51,840 nucleotides of DNA from Myxococcaceae bacterium. Its GTDB lineage: Bacteria > Myxococcota > Myxococcia > Myxococcales > Myxococcaceae. The DNA lies in contig JALOQF010000006.1 of NCBI GenBank assembly GCA_025459425.1, positions 1 through 51,840 on the forward strand, given 5' to 3'. Shown one piece after another: positions 8,425 to 16,594 of the stretch. How positions within the stretch are numbered: the stretch's first letter is position 1; the number at the start of each line of letters is the position of its first letter. A model generated the notes under the pieces. It searched no databases, was not told where the DNA came from, and saw only the letters and a list, made by a program, of their open reading frames with translations. The translations under genes and the position numbers were made by a program.

Positions 8425-9531
8425 TCAGGCCGCCACGACGCGCGGGCGGGGGGCGCGCTCCTCGAGCCGCCACAGCAGGGCGCCCAGGCTGGTCAGCATC
8501 GCCACCGGCGCCCAGGCGGCCACCCACGCGGGCAGGTGCTCGCCCATCACCAGGCCGCGGGCGACGAGGGTGACGGTGAAGAGCACCACGCTGACGAGCA
8601 GCCCCTCGAAGAGCGCCTGCGTGAGGTAGCCCTTGCGGCCCCGGCGCAGCGCGAGCGTCAGGGCGAACAGCGCCGCGGCGACGCCAGTGAACGGGTAGGC
8701 GAACCGGTTGTGCAGCGCGAGCAGGTACTGCTGCGAGGGGAGGCCCACGCGCGCGCGCAGGGCCTGCTGCTCGATGAGCGTCACCGTCGGCATCAGCTCG
8801 GGCCGGCCCTGGCGAATGGCGAAGGACAGCGGGTCTGAGCCGGCGAGCGTCACCTCGAGGGTGTCGAAGCGTTCGCTCGTCAGCGCCCCGCCAGGGTCGA
8901 ACGTGCGCCGCGTCACGTCGGTGAGGCGCCAGGCCGCGCCCCGGGCCGACTCCATGGTGACGGCATCGGCGCGCCACGCGAGGCGGAAGCGCTCGTCGAC
9001 GTGGTAGACCGAGACGTCCGAGAGCCGGCCGGCGTCGTCGCGGCCGCGCACCTGCACGATGGCGTCGCCCACGCGGTACCACTGCTTGGGCAGGTAGTAG
9101 AGGCCGTAGTCACCCCAGCGGCCGAACACGTGCAGCATCATGTGGTCGACCTTCTCGCCCGACTTCGTCACCACGAGCTCGTCGAAGGCCACCATGCCGC
9201 CGGCGCTCAAGCCCGCGCACACCAGCACCGGGGCCACCAGCGTCCACCGCGAGCCGCCGAGCGCCTGAATCGCCGTCCACTCGCTCGTCTTGCGCAGCAC
9301 CGAGGCGGTGGCGCCGGCCGCGAGCAGCATCGCCGCCGGGGCGAGCTGGTGCGAGGTCTGCATCAGCTTGTGCCAGTACAGCTCGCCGATGGCCGACAGC
9401 GGCTTGTCGAGGAAGACGTTGAGCCGGTCGCCGAAGTCGGCCACCAGGTACACCAACGCGATGCCGGCGAGCAGGCCGAGGAAGAGGCTCGCATAGAGCC
9501 GCGCGACGAGGCGGAAGAGCAGGCCCCTCAC
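8425..9531 (-). CDS. lptG: LptG-like LPS export permease
   Basis: 368-residue inner-membrane protein of the LptF/LptG (YjgP/YjgQ) family. These proteins form the LptB2FG ABC transporter that extracts lipopolysaccharide from the inner membrane. The N-terminal helices contain LFLGLLAGIALVYLVADF, a coupling region with TASVLRKTSEWTAIQALG, a central periplasmic beta domain (about 120-250) and three C-terminal membrane segments. The start is a GTG overlapping the upstream lptF-like stop (GTGA), which fits co-translation of the two halves. Which of the pair is F and which G was decided from order only. Confidence 0.85.
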   Translation of the reverse strand: MRGLLFRLVARLYASLFLGLLAGIALVYLVADFGDRLNVFLDKPLSAIGELYWHKLMQTSHQLAPAAMLLAAGATASVLRKTSEWTAIQALGGSRWTLVAPVLVCAGLSAGGMVAFDELVVTKSGEKVDHMMLHVFGRWGDYGLYYLPKQWYRVGDAIVQVRGRDDAGRLSDVSVYHVDERFRLAWRADAVTMESARGAAWRLTDVTRRTFDPGGALTSERFDTLEVTLAGSDPLSFAIRQGRPELMPTVTLIEQQALRARVGLPSQQYLLALHNRFAYPFTGVAAALFALTLALRRGRKGYLTQALFEGLLVSVVLFTVTLVARGLVMGEHLPAWVAAWAPVAMLTSLGALLWRLEERAPRPRVVAA

Positions 9532-10628
9532 GCCACGCCCCGCCGCGTGACGCGCCACAGGAGCAACAGCCCCACCGCGAAGAAGAGCAGGTTCGGCAGC
9601 TGGCCCGACAGCCATGGCGGGAACTCTCCGCGCTCGGCGAACTGCGAGGCGGTGCGCCACGACAGGTAGAACGCGAGGTAGGCGCCGATGGTGAAGAAGA
9701 AGCTCCAGCCGCGCGCGCCCCGGCGTCGCGACAGGGCCAGCGGCGTTCCCAGCACCGCGAAGGCGAGCGGCATGAAGACCTGCCCGAGGCGCCAGTGGAG
9801 CGTCACCTCGGCGGTCAGGTTCACCTCGTTGCGCGCGCGCGCCGCGTCCCGGGCCTCGAGCACGTCGAAGAGCGTCTGCTCCTCACGGTTCGAGCGGAAG
9901 TTGTTCTTGCGGAAGAACGTCTCGCCGACGTCGGCGCGGAAGTCGGCACGCGAGAAGGTGACGAGCGAGTACTCCTCGGTGTCACGCCGCGCCTGGTGCA
10001 GGCTGCCGTCTTCGAGCACGAAGGCGATGGTCTCGAGCACCTCGGAGTTCTGCACCGTGCCGCGCCGCCCGAAGGCCAGTTGCGGGTTGTTCGGGTCGCG
10101 CCCGTCGAAGAGAAAGACGTTGGTCCACTTGCCGCCGGCCTCGACGCCCTGGGCGTAGAGCGTGAGATCGCGCAGCTCGTCGTGGAAGACGCCGGGCTTC
10201 ACGTCGCTGACGAGGTTGCGGCGGATGATGTCGTGGGCCACCTGCCGCAGCGTGCGCATGCCCCAGGGTTGGGCCGTGTTTGCCAGCACCCCGAGCACCA
10301 CCGACAGCACCGCGCCGAGGAGCAGCGGGCCCCGCACGAACTCGAAGGGCGAGATGCCGAGCGCCTGCATCGCCACCACCTCGCGGTCCTCGGACAGGCG
10401 GCCGAGGCCCAGGAGAATCGCGAGCAGCAGCGCGACGGGAATGCCCTGCACGAGGAACTGCGGCAACAGCGCGAGGGTGAAGCGACCGACGTCCCACGCG
10501 GTGACGGCGCTGCCGAGGAGGAAGTCGGTGCTCCGCAGGAAGGCCATCACGAAGAAGATGACGCACAAGAGCCCGACCCAGCCGAGGAACGGCCCGAGCA
10601 CCTCGCGGAACAGGTAGCGGCGCAGCAT
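9528..10628 (-). CDS. lptF: LptF-like LPS export permease
   Basis: 366-residue partner of the neighbouring permease. The ATG at 10628 gives MLRRYLFREVLGPFLGW, the usual N-terminus of the family. Six membrane segments are visible, three on each side of a periplasmic domain, together with the coupling-helix motif EDREVVAMQALGISPFEF and the C-terminal helix cluster GTPLALSRRRGARGW. With the lptG-like gene and a separately encoded LptB ATPase it should transport LPS to the LptC/A bridge. It is divergent from an ATPase gene of very different composition across a 152-base region. Confidence 0.85.
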   Translation of the reverse strand: MLRRYLFREVLGPFLGWVGLLCVIFFVMAFLRSTDFLLGSAVTAWDVGRFTLALLPQFLVQGIPVALLLAILLGLGRLSEDREVVAMQALGISPFEFVRGPLLLGAVLSVVLGVLANTAQPWGMRTLRQVAHDIIRRNLVSDVKPGVFHDELRDLTLYAQGVEAGGKWTNVFLFDGRDPNNPQLAFGRRGTVQNSEVLETIAFVLEDGSLHQARRDTEEYSLVTFSRADFRADVGETFFRKNNFRSNREEQTLFDVLEARDAARARNEVNLTAEVTLHWRLGQVFMPLAFAVLGTPLALSRRRGARGWSFFFTIGAYLAFYLSWRTASQFAERGEFPPWLSGQLPNLLFFAVGLLLLWRVTRRGVA

Positions 10629-10752
10629 CGGAAGGCAGGGGTCGATATCGCACGTGGCCCTGGCGCTGTCATGGCGCTGGTGACGGGCGTTCACGCAGCA
10701 GGCCAGTCACGAACAACGGCACAGCTCCTGCGGCCACGGGACTTCTTGCTCG

Positions 10753-10769
10753 ATCACAGCGCCTGTGAT
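10753..10769. promoter_or_regulatory. perfect palindrome upstream of ATPase gene (candidate operator)
   Basis: Seven-base perfect arms ATCACAG / CTGTGAT are separated by CGC. The palindrome ends 11 bases before the ATG of the ATPase at 10781, so it overlaps or abuts the ribosome-binding region. It could be a protein-binding operator or an RNA hairpin controlling translation of the module. Confidence 0.45.
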
Positions 10770-10780
10770 GCGGTCGAGAC

Positions 10781-11932
10781 ATGAAGCACCTCAGCGAGTT
10801 CGAGGTTCGTTCGTTCAGAAATGTTCGGCAGACCACGCTCAAGTTTCGGCCTGGCATCAACGTGGTGCTCGGGAAGAACGCCGCCGGGAAGACGACGCTC
10901 CTGAAGCTCTTGGCAGATTCTATCCGGCTCTTTCCGGCTCCCCAGGACGAGCTGAGTACGCGCCATGTCCTGACGGACGGAACGCAGACATTGCGCCGAG
11001 AGACGAAGGCAACCGCGAGGAAGAGCTTCGACCGAAACCGGCCGTTGGAGTTCAGCACCGTTGACCGATTCGAGGCGGAGTTCTCCGAGGGGAACTTCAG
11101 CGCCTTGGTCGGGGATGGCGTGCTCGAGATCGACGGCAAGCCGCAGCCCATGATGGCGCCGGGGGACTTCCCGCTATCCAGGCTCGTGCGCGAACTCAGG
11201 TCGCGCTCTCCGGAACTCTTGATGCACTTCTTTTCGTTCCAGCCTGACACTCGGCGTTTGGACGAATCGCTCGACTACTTGAATGAGCTTCTGGCGTTCT
11301 CTCAGACGAGGAAGAAGGGCTCGCCGACAGAGAGCAGCATGTGGCTTGGTCTCCCGGCCAGTTTCCAGGACTTCAACATTCAGAACGACTCTCAGGTGGG
11401 GCCCTTTTTCAGCGCACCATTCCTGGACCGGGTCGCGGCCGTGATGGGCTACCAGCATGCGCAGTGCCGTGTCGACGTCGACAGCAAGACAACGGGCGGC
11501 ACTGTCGAAACCCGATACTACAACCTTCGGTTCGCATTTCGCGCCGGTCAGGACTCCTTCACCCACGCCAGCCTTTCGTACGGCGAGAAACGCTTGCTTG
11601 CCTTCTTCGCGATGAGCGACGCCTGCCCGGACATCGTCATTGCAGATGAACTGGTGAACGGCCTCCACCACGATTGGATTCGTGCCTGCATCGAAGAGAT
11701 TGGCAAACGGCAGGCCTTCCTCACGAGCCAGAACCCGCTTCTTCTCGATTACATGGAGTTCGAATCAGTCTCCGACGTTCAGCACGGCTTCGTCCTCTGC
11801 GAGCGTTCAGTGGGGCGTGGGGAGTTGGTCTGGCGCAACCCGACCGAGGACGAAGCCAGAGAGTTCTTCAGCGCCTACGAGACGGGCATTCAGACCGTCT
11901 CCGAGATCCTCATCGCAAAGGGGTTCTGGTGA
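10781..11932 (+). CDS. AAA/ABC-type ATPase, module 1 (candidate defence gene)
   Basis: 383-residue RecF/OLD-like ATPase. Residues 1-40 hold the N-terminal strand pair and the Walker A motif GKNAAGKT (31-38). The ABC signature appears as SYGEK near 266, and Walker B as DIVIADE near 284-290, followed by NGLHHDW. The usual H-switch (TTHSP) is replaced by TSQNP. The protein is soluble, with no other recognisable domain, and is short for the OLD family because there is no fused TOPRIM. That function is probably supplied by the next gene, which overlaps by 4 bases (GTGA). Base composition is visibly less GC-rich than in neighbouring genes, suggesting acquisition. The ATG at 10781 is supported by the N-terminal motif layout. 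Confidence 0.8.
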   Translation: MKHLSEFEVRSFRNVRQTTLKFRPGINVVLGKNAAGKTTLLKLLADSIRLFPAPQDELSTRHVLTDGTQTLRRETKATARKSFDRNRPLEFSTVDRFEAEFSEGNFSALVGDGVLEIDGKPQPMMAPGDFPLSRLVRELRSRSPELLMHFFSFQPDTRRLDESLDYLNELLAFSQTRKKGSPTESSMWLGLPASFQDFNIQNDSQVGPFFSAPFLDRVAAVMGYQHAQCRVDVDSKTTGGTVETRYYNLRFAFRAGQDSFTHASLSYGEKRLLAFFAMSDACPDIVIADELVNGLHHDWIRACIEEIGKRQAFLTSQNPLLLDYMEFESVSDVQHGFVLCERSVGRGELVWRNPTEDEAREFFSAYETGIQTVSEILIAKGFW

Positions 11933-12693
11933 CTGCGAGGTTCCTGCTCCTGTCCGAAGACTCAGGAAAGCAGGCGCAGCCGACGATTCGTTCGCTGATG
12001 ACCGCGGCCGCCAAGCTCTTGAAGCCCAATCTCGACACCCGGCTCCTCGAACTTCGGCCGCTTGCAGAGGGTGATCTGGCGGCGAACGCACTTCGCGCGA
12101 ACGCCTGGAAGCAACGCCGGCTCAGCCCCGAGAAGGCGGCGCTGATTCGCACCATTGCCAACGAACTCGAGCAACGCCGTTTCGTCGTTCTCCATTTCGA
12201 CAGTGACACGACCTGGTCGAAGCGAAGGACGAGCGAGAACCGCATCAAGTTTGCCAATCAGCTGCGGGCCGACGTCAGGCTGACGCTCACGACGCCGCGG
12301 GCGAACCCGAAGTTCGTACCGCTCTCGACCGAGGCGGCGGACGAGCGAATGAGCCGGTTTTTCGCGATGTCGCCCTGCTACTCGATCGAAGCCTGGCTGT
12401 ACCAAGCGAACGACGCCTTGCGGAGCTTCTGCCGCGAGCGCCACGAGAAGCGGACCCATCTCGTCCTGATTGAGAGGTGGAAGTCCGATCGAGCGCTCCT
12501 TGATGAGGTCGATCGGCCCAAGGACGATGAGTTCTCGGACTGCGTTGGCGATCGACACAACGCGGAGCTCGCCGCGGCTTTCCCTGCGGCAGAGGTATTC
12601 GCTGTGGAGAAGTCCTGGCATGAGTTCGTCGAGGTGCTTCGCCAGTCAGGACCTCTGCGCGCGGCTCTTGGCCTCGACGACACGTCGTTCTGA
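11929..12693 (+). CDS. TOPRIM-like partner protein, module 1 (candidate effector nuclease)
   Basis: 254-residue soluble protein starting at a GTG inside the ATPase stop. It contains SED at residues 9-11 after a hydrophobic strand, a second strand ending HFDSD (Asp91, Asp93), and YSIEAWL with Glu154. This E...DxD...ExW order resembles TOPRIM-like and DUF4276/RloB-like proteins, which accompany OLD-type ATPases in phage-defence loci. A C-terminal charged region includes DRHNAEL and KSWHEF. No exact family is claimed. The partner of module 2 carries the same three motifs. Predicted role: metal-dependent nuclease or RNA-cleaving toxin controlled by the ATPase. Confidence 0.7.
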   Translation: MTARFLLLSEDSGKQAQPTIRSLMTAAAKLLKPNLDTRLLELRPLAEGDLAANALRANAWKQRRLSPEKAALIRTIANELEQRRFVVLHFDSDTTWSKRRTSENRIKFANQLRADVRLTLTTPRANPKFVPLSTEAADERMSRFFAMSPCYSIEAWLYQANDALRSFCRERHEKRTHLVLIERWKSDRALLDEVDRPKDDEFSDCVGDRHNAELAAAFPAAEVFAVEKSWHEFVEVLRQSGPLRAALGLDDTSF

Positions 12694-12886
12694 GCCGGTC
12701 GAGGGCATGATCGCTCCCGAGGGAGCCCCGGAGGGCATTCGACTTCCTGCCGACTGCCGACCCGCTTCTTCAGCCTGCATCGGTCGACGCGAGCAGGCCC
12801 TGGCTCTCGTGACACCTGACCACTGCGCGAAGTCGCACACGTCGGGATGACCGACGGCTCGCGATGTCGTGGCCATGTCGAGGCCG

Positions 12887-13312
12887 TCACTGTCGCGCGC
12901 GCCGGCCGACCTCCTTCACCTTGTTCACGAGCCCCAGCATCACCTGCCGCTGCAGGGCGGGCTGGCTGCGCAGCGCTGCGTGGAGGTCGCGGGTCGACAG
13001 GCGCAGCACCTCGCACGACGTCTCACAGAGGGCGTCGGCGCTGCGGGGCTCTTCCGCGAGCGCGCCGAGCTCACCGAAACACTCGGGCTGGGCGACGCGG
13101 CTCAGGGTGGTCCCGCCGTCGCGAATCGCCACGGTGCCCCGCGCCACGACGAAGAGCGCGTCAGAGGGGTCTCCGGCACGGAACACGGCGGCGCCCTTGT
13201 CGAACGAGCGCTCCGTGACGAGGCGCGCGAGCTGGGCCACGTCGCCCTCGGGCAGCCCGTGAAAGAAGGCGCACCGCGCCAACAGCGCCGCGCGCTCGTC
13301 GAGCGTCGTCAT
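12887..13312 (-). CDS. stand-alone cyclic nucleotide-binding domain protein
   Basis: 141-residue protein made of a single cNMP-binding (Crp-type) beta-roll. Recognisable segments are FFHGLPEGDVAQLA, GAAVFRAGDPSDALFVVARGTV and the phosphate-binding-cassette region CFGELGALAEEPRSADA, where FGE and RSA match the family. There is no helix-turn-helix after the roll, so it is unlikely to be a transcription factor by itself. The ATG overlaps the stop of the upstream gene (ATGA), so the two are coupled. Possible role: a cAMP or c-di-GMP sensing subunit of another protein. Confidence 0.78.
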   Translation of the reverse strand: MTTLDERAALLARCAFFHGLPEGDVAQLARLVTERSFDKGAAVFRAGDPSDALFVVARGTVAIRDGGTTLSRVAQPECFGELGALAEEPRSADALCETSCEVLRLSTRDLHAALRSQPALQRQVMLGLVNKVKEVGRRARQ

Positions 13313-14706
13313 GGCACCCCCGCGTCGCTGGCCGAGGCAGGCTTCGGCGAGAGCGCCCAGGTGAGTTGCCCGCGCAGCCCCGCGGTCGAGCCGTCGAGCC
13401 ACCCGCGCACCCGCTGCGTCAGGCCGAGCAACGGGCCGAGCTCGGTCGCTGCCACCAGCACCGCCGACAGCTCCGGTGATTGCACCACCTCGAGGAGCGG
13501 CACCGCCGCCAACGCCCGCGAGAGCGCCTGCGGGTCGACGTCGAACTCGGCCCCGTGCTTCTGCGCGCCGCTGGCCTTGCCGAGCGCGCCGAGCACCGCG
13601 TCACGAGACTCGGGCTCGTTCGAGAGCCACACCACGCCGTCGCGGGCGCCCGCCTCGAGGGTGCCTTCCCGGAAGGTGAGCGCCTTGCCGTCGAGCCTGG
13701 CGATGGCCGCCGAGGCCCCTGCGGCGTCCGCCGTCTCGGCGACCAGCGTGAAGCGGGCGGCGAAGAAGCGCGCGGTGGGCGTGCGGAGCCCCGAGGTGAC
13801 CTTCACCCGCGAGAAGACGAGCGCGACGTTGCCCGTCAGCGTCGGCGCCAGCTGCTGCCCGGCGGCCTTGAGCGTCGCCGCGCCCGGCAGCTGCGCGAGC
13901 ACCTGGTCGACCAGCGCTGGCACCTGCCGCTTCGACACGCGCAGGCGCAGCACGAGCACACCCGGCACCGAGAGCGCGCCGAAGGGTGACGGGCCCGCGC
14001 CGTCGAACGACGCGACCGGCAGCCCCTTCGCCTTGACGTCGACCGTCAGGGCCTCGCCCTTCGCGTTGAGCGCCGCGGCGGCCCAGCCCTGCAGCCGCGC
14101 GCCTTCGGGGACCAGGAAGTACTGCGCCGCCGGCAGCTCGCCCGCGGCCTTCACCCACGGGCCACCCAGCGGCTTGCCCGAAAGGGCCTTCACCACGTCG
14201 GGGAGCTGCTTCTCGACGGTCTGCCCCGCCGCGTGCACCGCGCAGGCTTCCTTCCCCTTCCACACCACCGCGCCTTGCACCCGGTTGAGCGCGTCGCGCG
14301 AGAGGAGCGTCGTGACGCCGCCGCGCTCCTCCTTCGTCACCGGGCCGTAGCGGTCGAGGCGCGCACGGCACGCGGCCTCGAACACCTTCAGGTCGCTCAC
14401 GCCGTGACAGGCGACCGACACGGGCCCGCGCGTCGACAGGGCCAGCCCCTGCGTGACGTCGATGCCCACGGCCGTGGCCGACTCGGGCCGCGTCACGTCG
14501 AAGGGCACGAGCGGGTGCGCGCTCTCACGCCACGAGGCCGGCGCCAGCATCACCGAGCCCTCACCGGCCCGCGTGAAGAAGGGCAGCAGCGTGCCAACCT
14601 CCGACAGCTTCGGCGCCCAGGTGACGAGCTCGGCGTCGGCGAGCCCCTTCGGCGCACCGCCCATCACGAGCGCGGTGACGAGTTCGATGACCATGCACCC
14701 GCTCAT
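13309..14706 (-). CDS. hypothetical protein, 465 residues
   Basis: Unrecognised. It begins with a moderately hydrophobic segment (VIELVTALVMGGAPKG) that could be a weak signal. The rest is a long Ala/Leu/Val-rich body of alternating strands and helices. Only two Cys are visible, near residues 99 and 112, within VACHGVSDLKVFEAACRARL, and another in GKEACAV. The C-terminus ends in a Ser/Ala/Pro tail. An ATG at 14694 is an equally possible start. It is translationally coupled to the downstream cNMP-binding protein, which suggests that protein regulates or assists it. The overall feel is like large secreted myxobacterial proteins related to DUF3352, but this is not secure. Confidence 0.6.
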   Translation of the reverse strand: MSGCMVIELVTALVMGGAPKGLADAELVTWAPKLSEVGTLLPFFTRAGEGSVMLAPASWRESAHPLVPFDVTRPESATAVGIDVTQGLALSTRGPVSVACHGVSDLKVFEAACRARLDRYGPVTKEERGGVTTLLSRDALNRVQGAVVWKGKEACAVHAAGQTVEKQLPDVVKALSGKPLGGPWVKAAGELPAAQYFLVPEGARLQGWAAAALNAKGEALTVDVKAKGLPVASFDGAGPSPFGALSVPGVLVLRLRVSKRQVPALVDQVLAQLPGAATLKAAGQQLAPTLTGNVALVFSRVKVTSGLRTPTARFFAARFTLVAETADAAGASAAIARLDGKALTFREGTLEAGARDGVVWLSNEPESRDAVLGALGKASGAQKHGAEFDVDPQALSRALAAVPLLEVVQSPELSAVLVAATELGPLLGLTQRVRGWLDGSTAGLRGQLTWALSPKPASASDAGVP

Positions 14707-14819
14707 AGTCCGAAGTCGCTCCGTTCGCGCCGAGGCCGATTTTTCGGGCTTCCGCGCGGTTGGGTGTCTGCTAGAGCGTCGCGCTTCGGTCGCATCGTTT
14801 CGCCGGAGGGAAGACAGAC

Positions 14820-15341
14820 ATGGCGTTCAAGGCGCAGCAGCTGAAGAAGGGGCTCTTCGACATCCACGGCCTCGAGGACTTCGTCGAGCGCAAGGTGCAC
14901 GAGGTGATGCAGGCCCTCGGCCTCGGCGCGAAGTCGAAGCCGGCCGTTGCCCGGCCCGCGCCCGCGAAGGTGAAGGCGCCCGCGCCGAAGAAGGCGAAGG
15001 TGGCCGCGGTGAAGGCTCCGGCCGTCGACGCGCTCGCGGTCGTCCTCTCTGCGCTCGACGCGAGCCCGAAGAAGGCCGCCCTGGTGAAGGCCGGCAAGCA
15101 GAAGGACCAGCTGCTGCGCTCGCTCATTCCGCTCTACCTGACGCGCGACGCGCAGGTCGAAGTGAGCTCGGGCGTCACGTCGCGCTTCTGGGCGAAGTTC
15201 GGCGTCACCTTCGCGGCTCCCAACGCGGCCAAGGCGCTGCGTGAGCACGCGGGCTACTCGAAGCGCACGAAGTCGGGGAACCAGATCACCCCGAATGGCG
15301 TGAAGTACGTCGAGGGCGCGCTCGCCGGCAAGAAGGGCTGA
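14820..15341 (+). CDS. Lys/Ala/Pro-linker protein of unknown function
   Basis: 173-residue basic protein. GGAGGGAAG lies 8 bases before the ATG. It has three parts: an N-terminal helical segment (GLFDIHGLEDFVERKVHEVM), a low-complexity Lys/Ala/Pro/Val linker (about 40-70, histone-tail-like), and a C-terminal domain (about 85-173) with RDAQVEVSSGVTSRFWAKF and KSGNQITPNGVKYVEGAL. It may bind nucleic acid, given the basic linker. Family unknown. Confidence 0.6.
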   Translation: MAFKAQQLKKGLFDIHGLEDFVERKVHEVMQALGLGAKSKPAVARPAPAKVKAPAPKKAKVAAVKAPAVDALAVVLSALDASPKKAALVKAGKQKDQLLRSLIPLYLTRDAQVEVSSGVTSRFWAKFGVTFAAPNAAKALREHAGYSKRTKSGNQITPNGVKYVEGALAGKKG

Positions 15342-15357
15342 CGCCCGGGCGTCCGTC

Positions 15358-16014
15358 GTGTCGTCGCCGCCGTTGCCACCGAAGTCGACGAAGGGCACGC
15401 CCGCCTGGGTGGTGCTGGCCATCTTCGTGGTGGTGCCGCTCGTGCTCGCCTTCGTCATCTCGCGGCAGGCCGGCGCGCAGCAGATCCGCCGCAAGGCCAT
15501 CGCGAAGTCCTACAACTGGGCCGTCGAGAACAAGAACGAGGGCCAGGTCGGGTGGATTCTGCGCGGCTTCCATCGGGACAGGCCGTTCGAGGCCGTGGCC
15601 CTGTTGCGGGAAGGTGGCGGCGACGCCTGGCGCGCGCGCATCGCCGTCAGACAGCCCTTCGGCTCGTGGGCCCTGGTCGCCTCGAAGGACGGCGCCTGGC
15701 AGGCGAAGGACTTCGGCACCATCTCGACGTTGGTGACGCGCACGGCGCTCCCCCCCGCCGCGAGCCTCGACGCGCCGGAAGGCTTCGACGTGTACGCGCA
15801 GCCCGGTGACGCCGTGTTCGCGCTCGACGCGCTGAAGCGCGTGCTGCCCCGCGCGCCCGAGGGGCTGCGGCCGCTGGCCGTTTCGTTCGTCGACGACGGC
15901 GTGGTGCTCGACGGGCGCGGCCCGTTGCCCGAGGGGCAGGCGCTGATCCCCGCGCTCGACTACCTCGTCGATCTCGTCGACTGCTTCGAGCCCCGAGACG
16001 CTGGCGCGCCCTGA
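15358..16014 (+). CDS. membrane-anchored hypothetical protein
   Basis: 218-residue protein with one N-terminal membrane helix (WVVLAIFVVVPLVLAFVI, about 17-34) after a short Pro-rich cytoplasmic start. The soluble domain that follows would be periplasmic. The start is a GTG 16 bases after the preceding stop, so the two genes are likely co-transcribed. No family was recognised. Its last 55 bases overlap the convergent HxlR regulator gene. Confidence 0.6.
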   Translation: MSSPPLPPKSTKGTPAWVVLAIFVVVPLVLAFVISRQAGAQQIRRKAIAKSYNWAVENKNEGQVGWILRGFHRDRPFEAVALLREGGGDAWRARIAVRQPFGSWALVASKDGAWQAKDFGTISTLVTRTALPPAASLDAPEGFDVYAQPGDAVFALDALKRVLPRAPEGLRPLAVSFVDDGVVLDGRGPLPEGQALIPALDYLVDLVDCFEPRDAGAP

Positions 16015-16517
16015 GCGGTGCGGGCGCCGAACCGCTCGGCCATCGCCGGCTCGCCGAGCCGCCGCTTCGGAAATCCGGGGCCCGGGCGCGCCACCACCGC
16101 GCGCGGGTCGATGGGCGCGAGGGTGTGTCGGTCGACCACCATCGGCTCCACCACCCGGCCCGAGGCGCGATCGACGAGCTCGATGGGCGCGCCCGCCTCG
16201 CCCGAGAGCCAGTCATCACCCCAGCGCATCATCACCAGAATGACGTCGAAGAACGCCCGGCCCTTGTCGGTGAGCCGGTACTCGTAGCGGAGCGGCGCCT
16301 CCGAGTAGGGCTCCTTGCGCAGGAGCCCCTCGTCGCACAGCCGCGTCAGCCGCTCGGTGAGAATGTTCCGCGCCACCCCGAGGCCCTGCTGAAAGTCGTC
16401 GAACCGCCGCACCCCGTAGAAGGCCTCGCGCAGCACCAGCGGCGTCCACCAGTCGCCGAGCAGGTCGACCGTCCGCGCCACCGAGCAGGGCCAGTCCTGA
16501 AAGCGGGTTCGTCGCAT
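15960..16517 (-). CDS. HxlR-family transcriptional regulator
   Basis: 185-residue winged-helix regulator. The segment WPCSVARTVDLLGDWWTPLVLRE, with Cys11 in the family's redox-sensitive position, is diagnostic for HxlR. So are FDDFQQGLGVARNILTERL and the wing YEYRLTDKGRAF. A longer-than-usual C-terminal tail (about 110-185) contains ELVDRASGRVVEPMVV. It is divergent from an alpha/beta hydrolase, and two matching inverted repeats lie between them, so it probably represses itself and the hydrolase. The ATG at 16517 gives the usual family N-terminus. The 3' end overlaps the convergent neighbour by 55 bases. Confidence 0.88.
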   Translation of the reverse strand: MRRTRFQDWPCSVARTVDLLGDWWTPLVLREAFYGVRRFDDFQQGLGVARNILTERLTRLCDEGLLRKEPYSEAPLRYEYRLTDKGRAFFDVILVMMRWGDDWLSGEAGAPIELVDRASGRVVEPMVVDRHTLAPIDPRAVVARPGPGFPKRRLGEPAMAERFGARTAQGAPASRGSKQSTRSTR

Positions 16518-16530
16518 GCCGCGACCGTAG

Positions 16531-16551
16531 TGAGTTGCGTGAAACAACTCA
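16531..16551. promoter_or_regulatory. HxlR operator site 1
   Basis: Perfect 7-base inverted repeat TGAGTTG-(7)-CAACTCA, 13 bases upstream of the regulator start. It matches the second site 32 bases away, about three helical turns. Confidence 0.6.
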
Positions 16552-16562
16552 ATCGGGGTAAG

Positions 16563-16583
16563 TCAGTTGCGTCGTGCAACTCA
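16563..16583. promoter_or_regulatory. HxlR operator site 2
   Basis: Second copy, TCAGTTG-(7)-CAACTCA, with one arm mismatch at its outer edge and the same 7-base spacer. It ends 11 bases before the hydrolase ATG, so occupancy would block its ribosome-binding site or transcription start. Confidence 0.6.
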
Positions 16584-16594
16584 ATGGAGGCTTC

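Noticed and set aside
12713-12726. GCTCCC-GA-GGGAGC hairpin after module 1
   Set aside because: Loop of only two bases and no T-run, so it is not convincing as a terminator, although it lies in the convergent gap.
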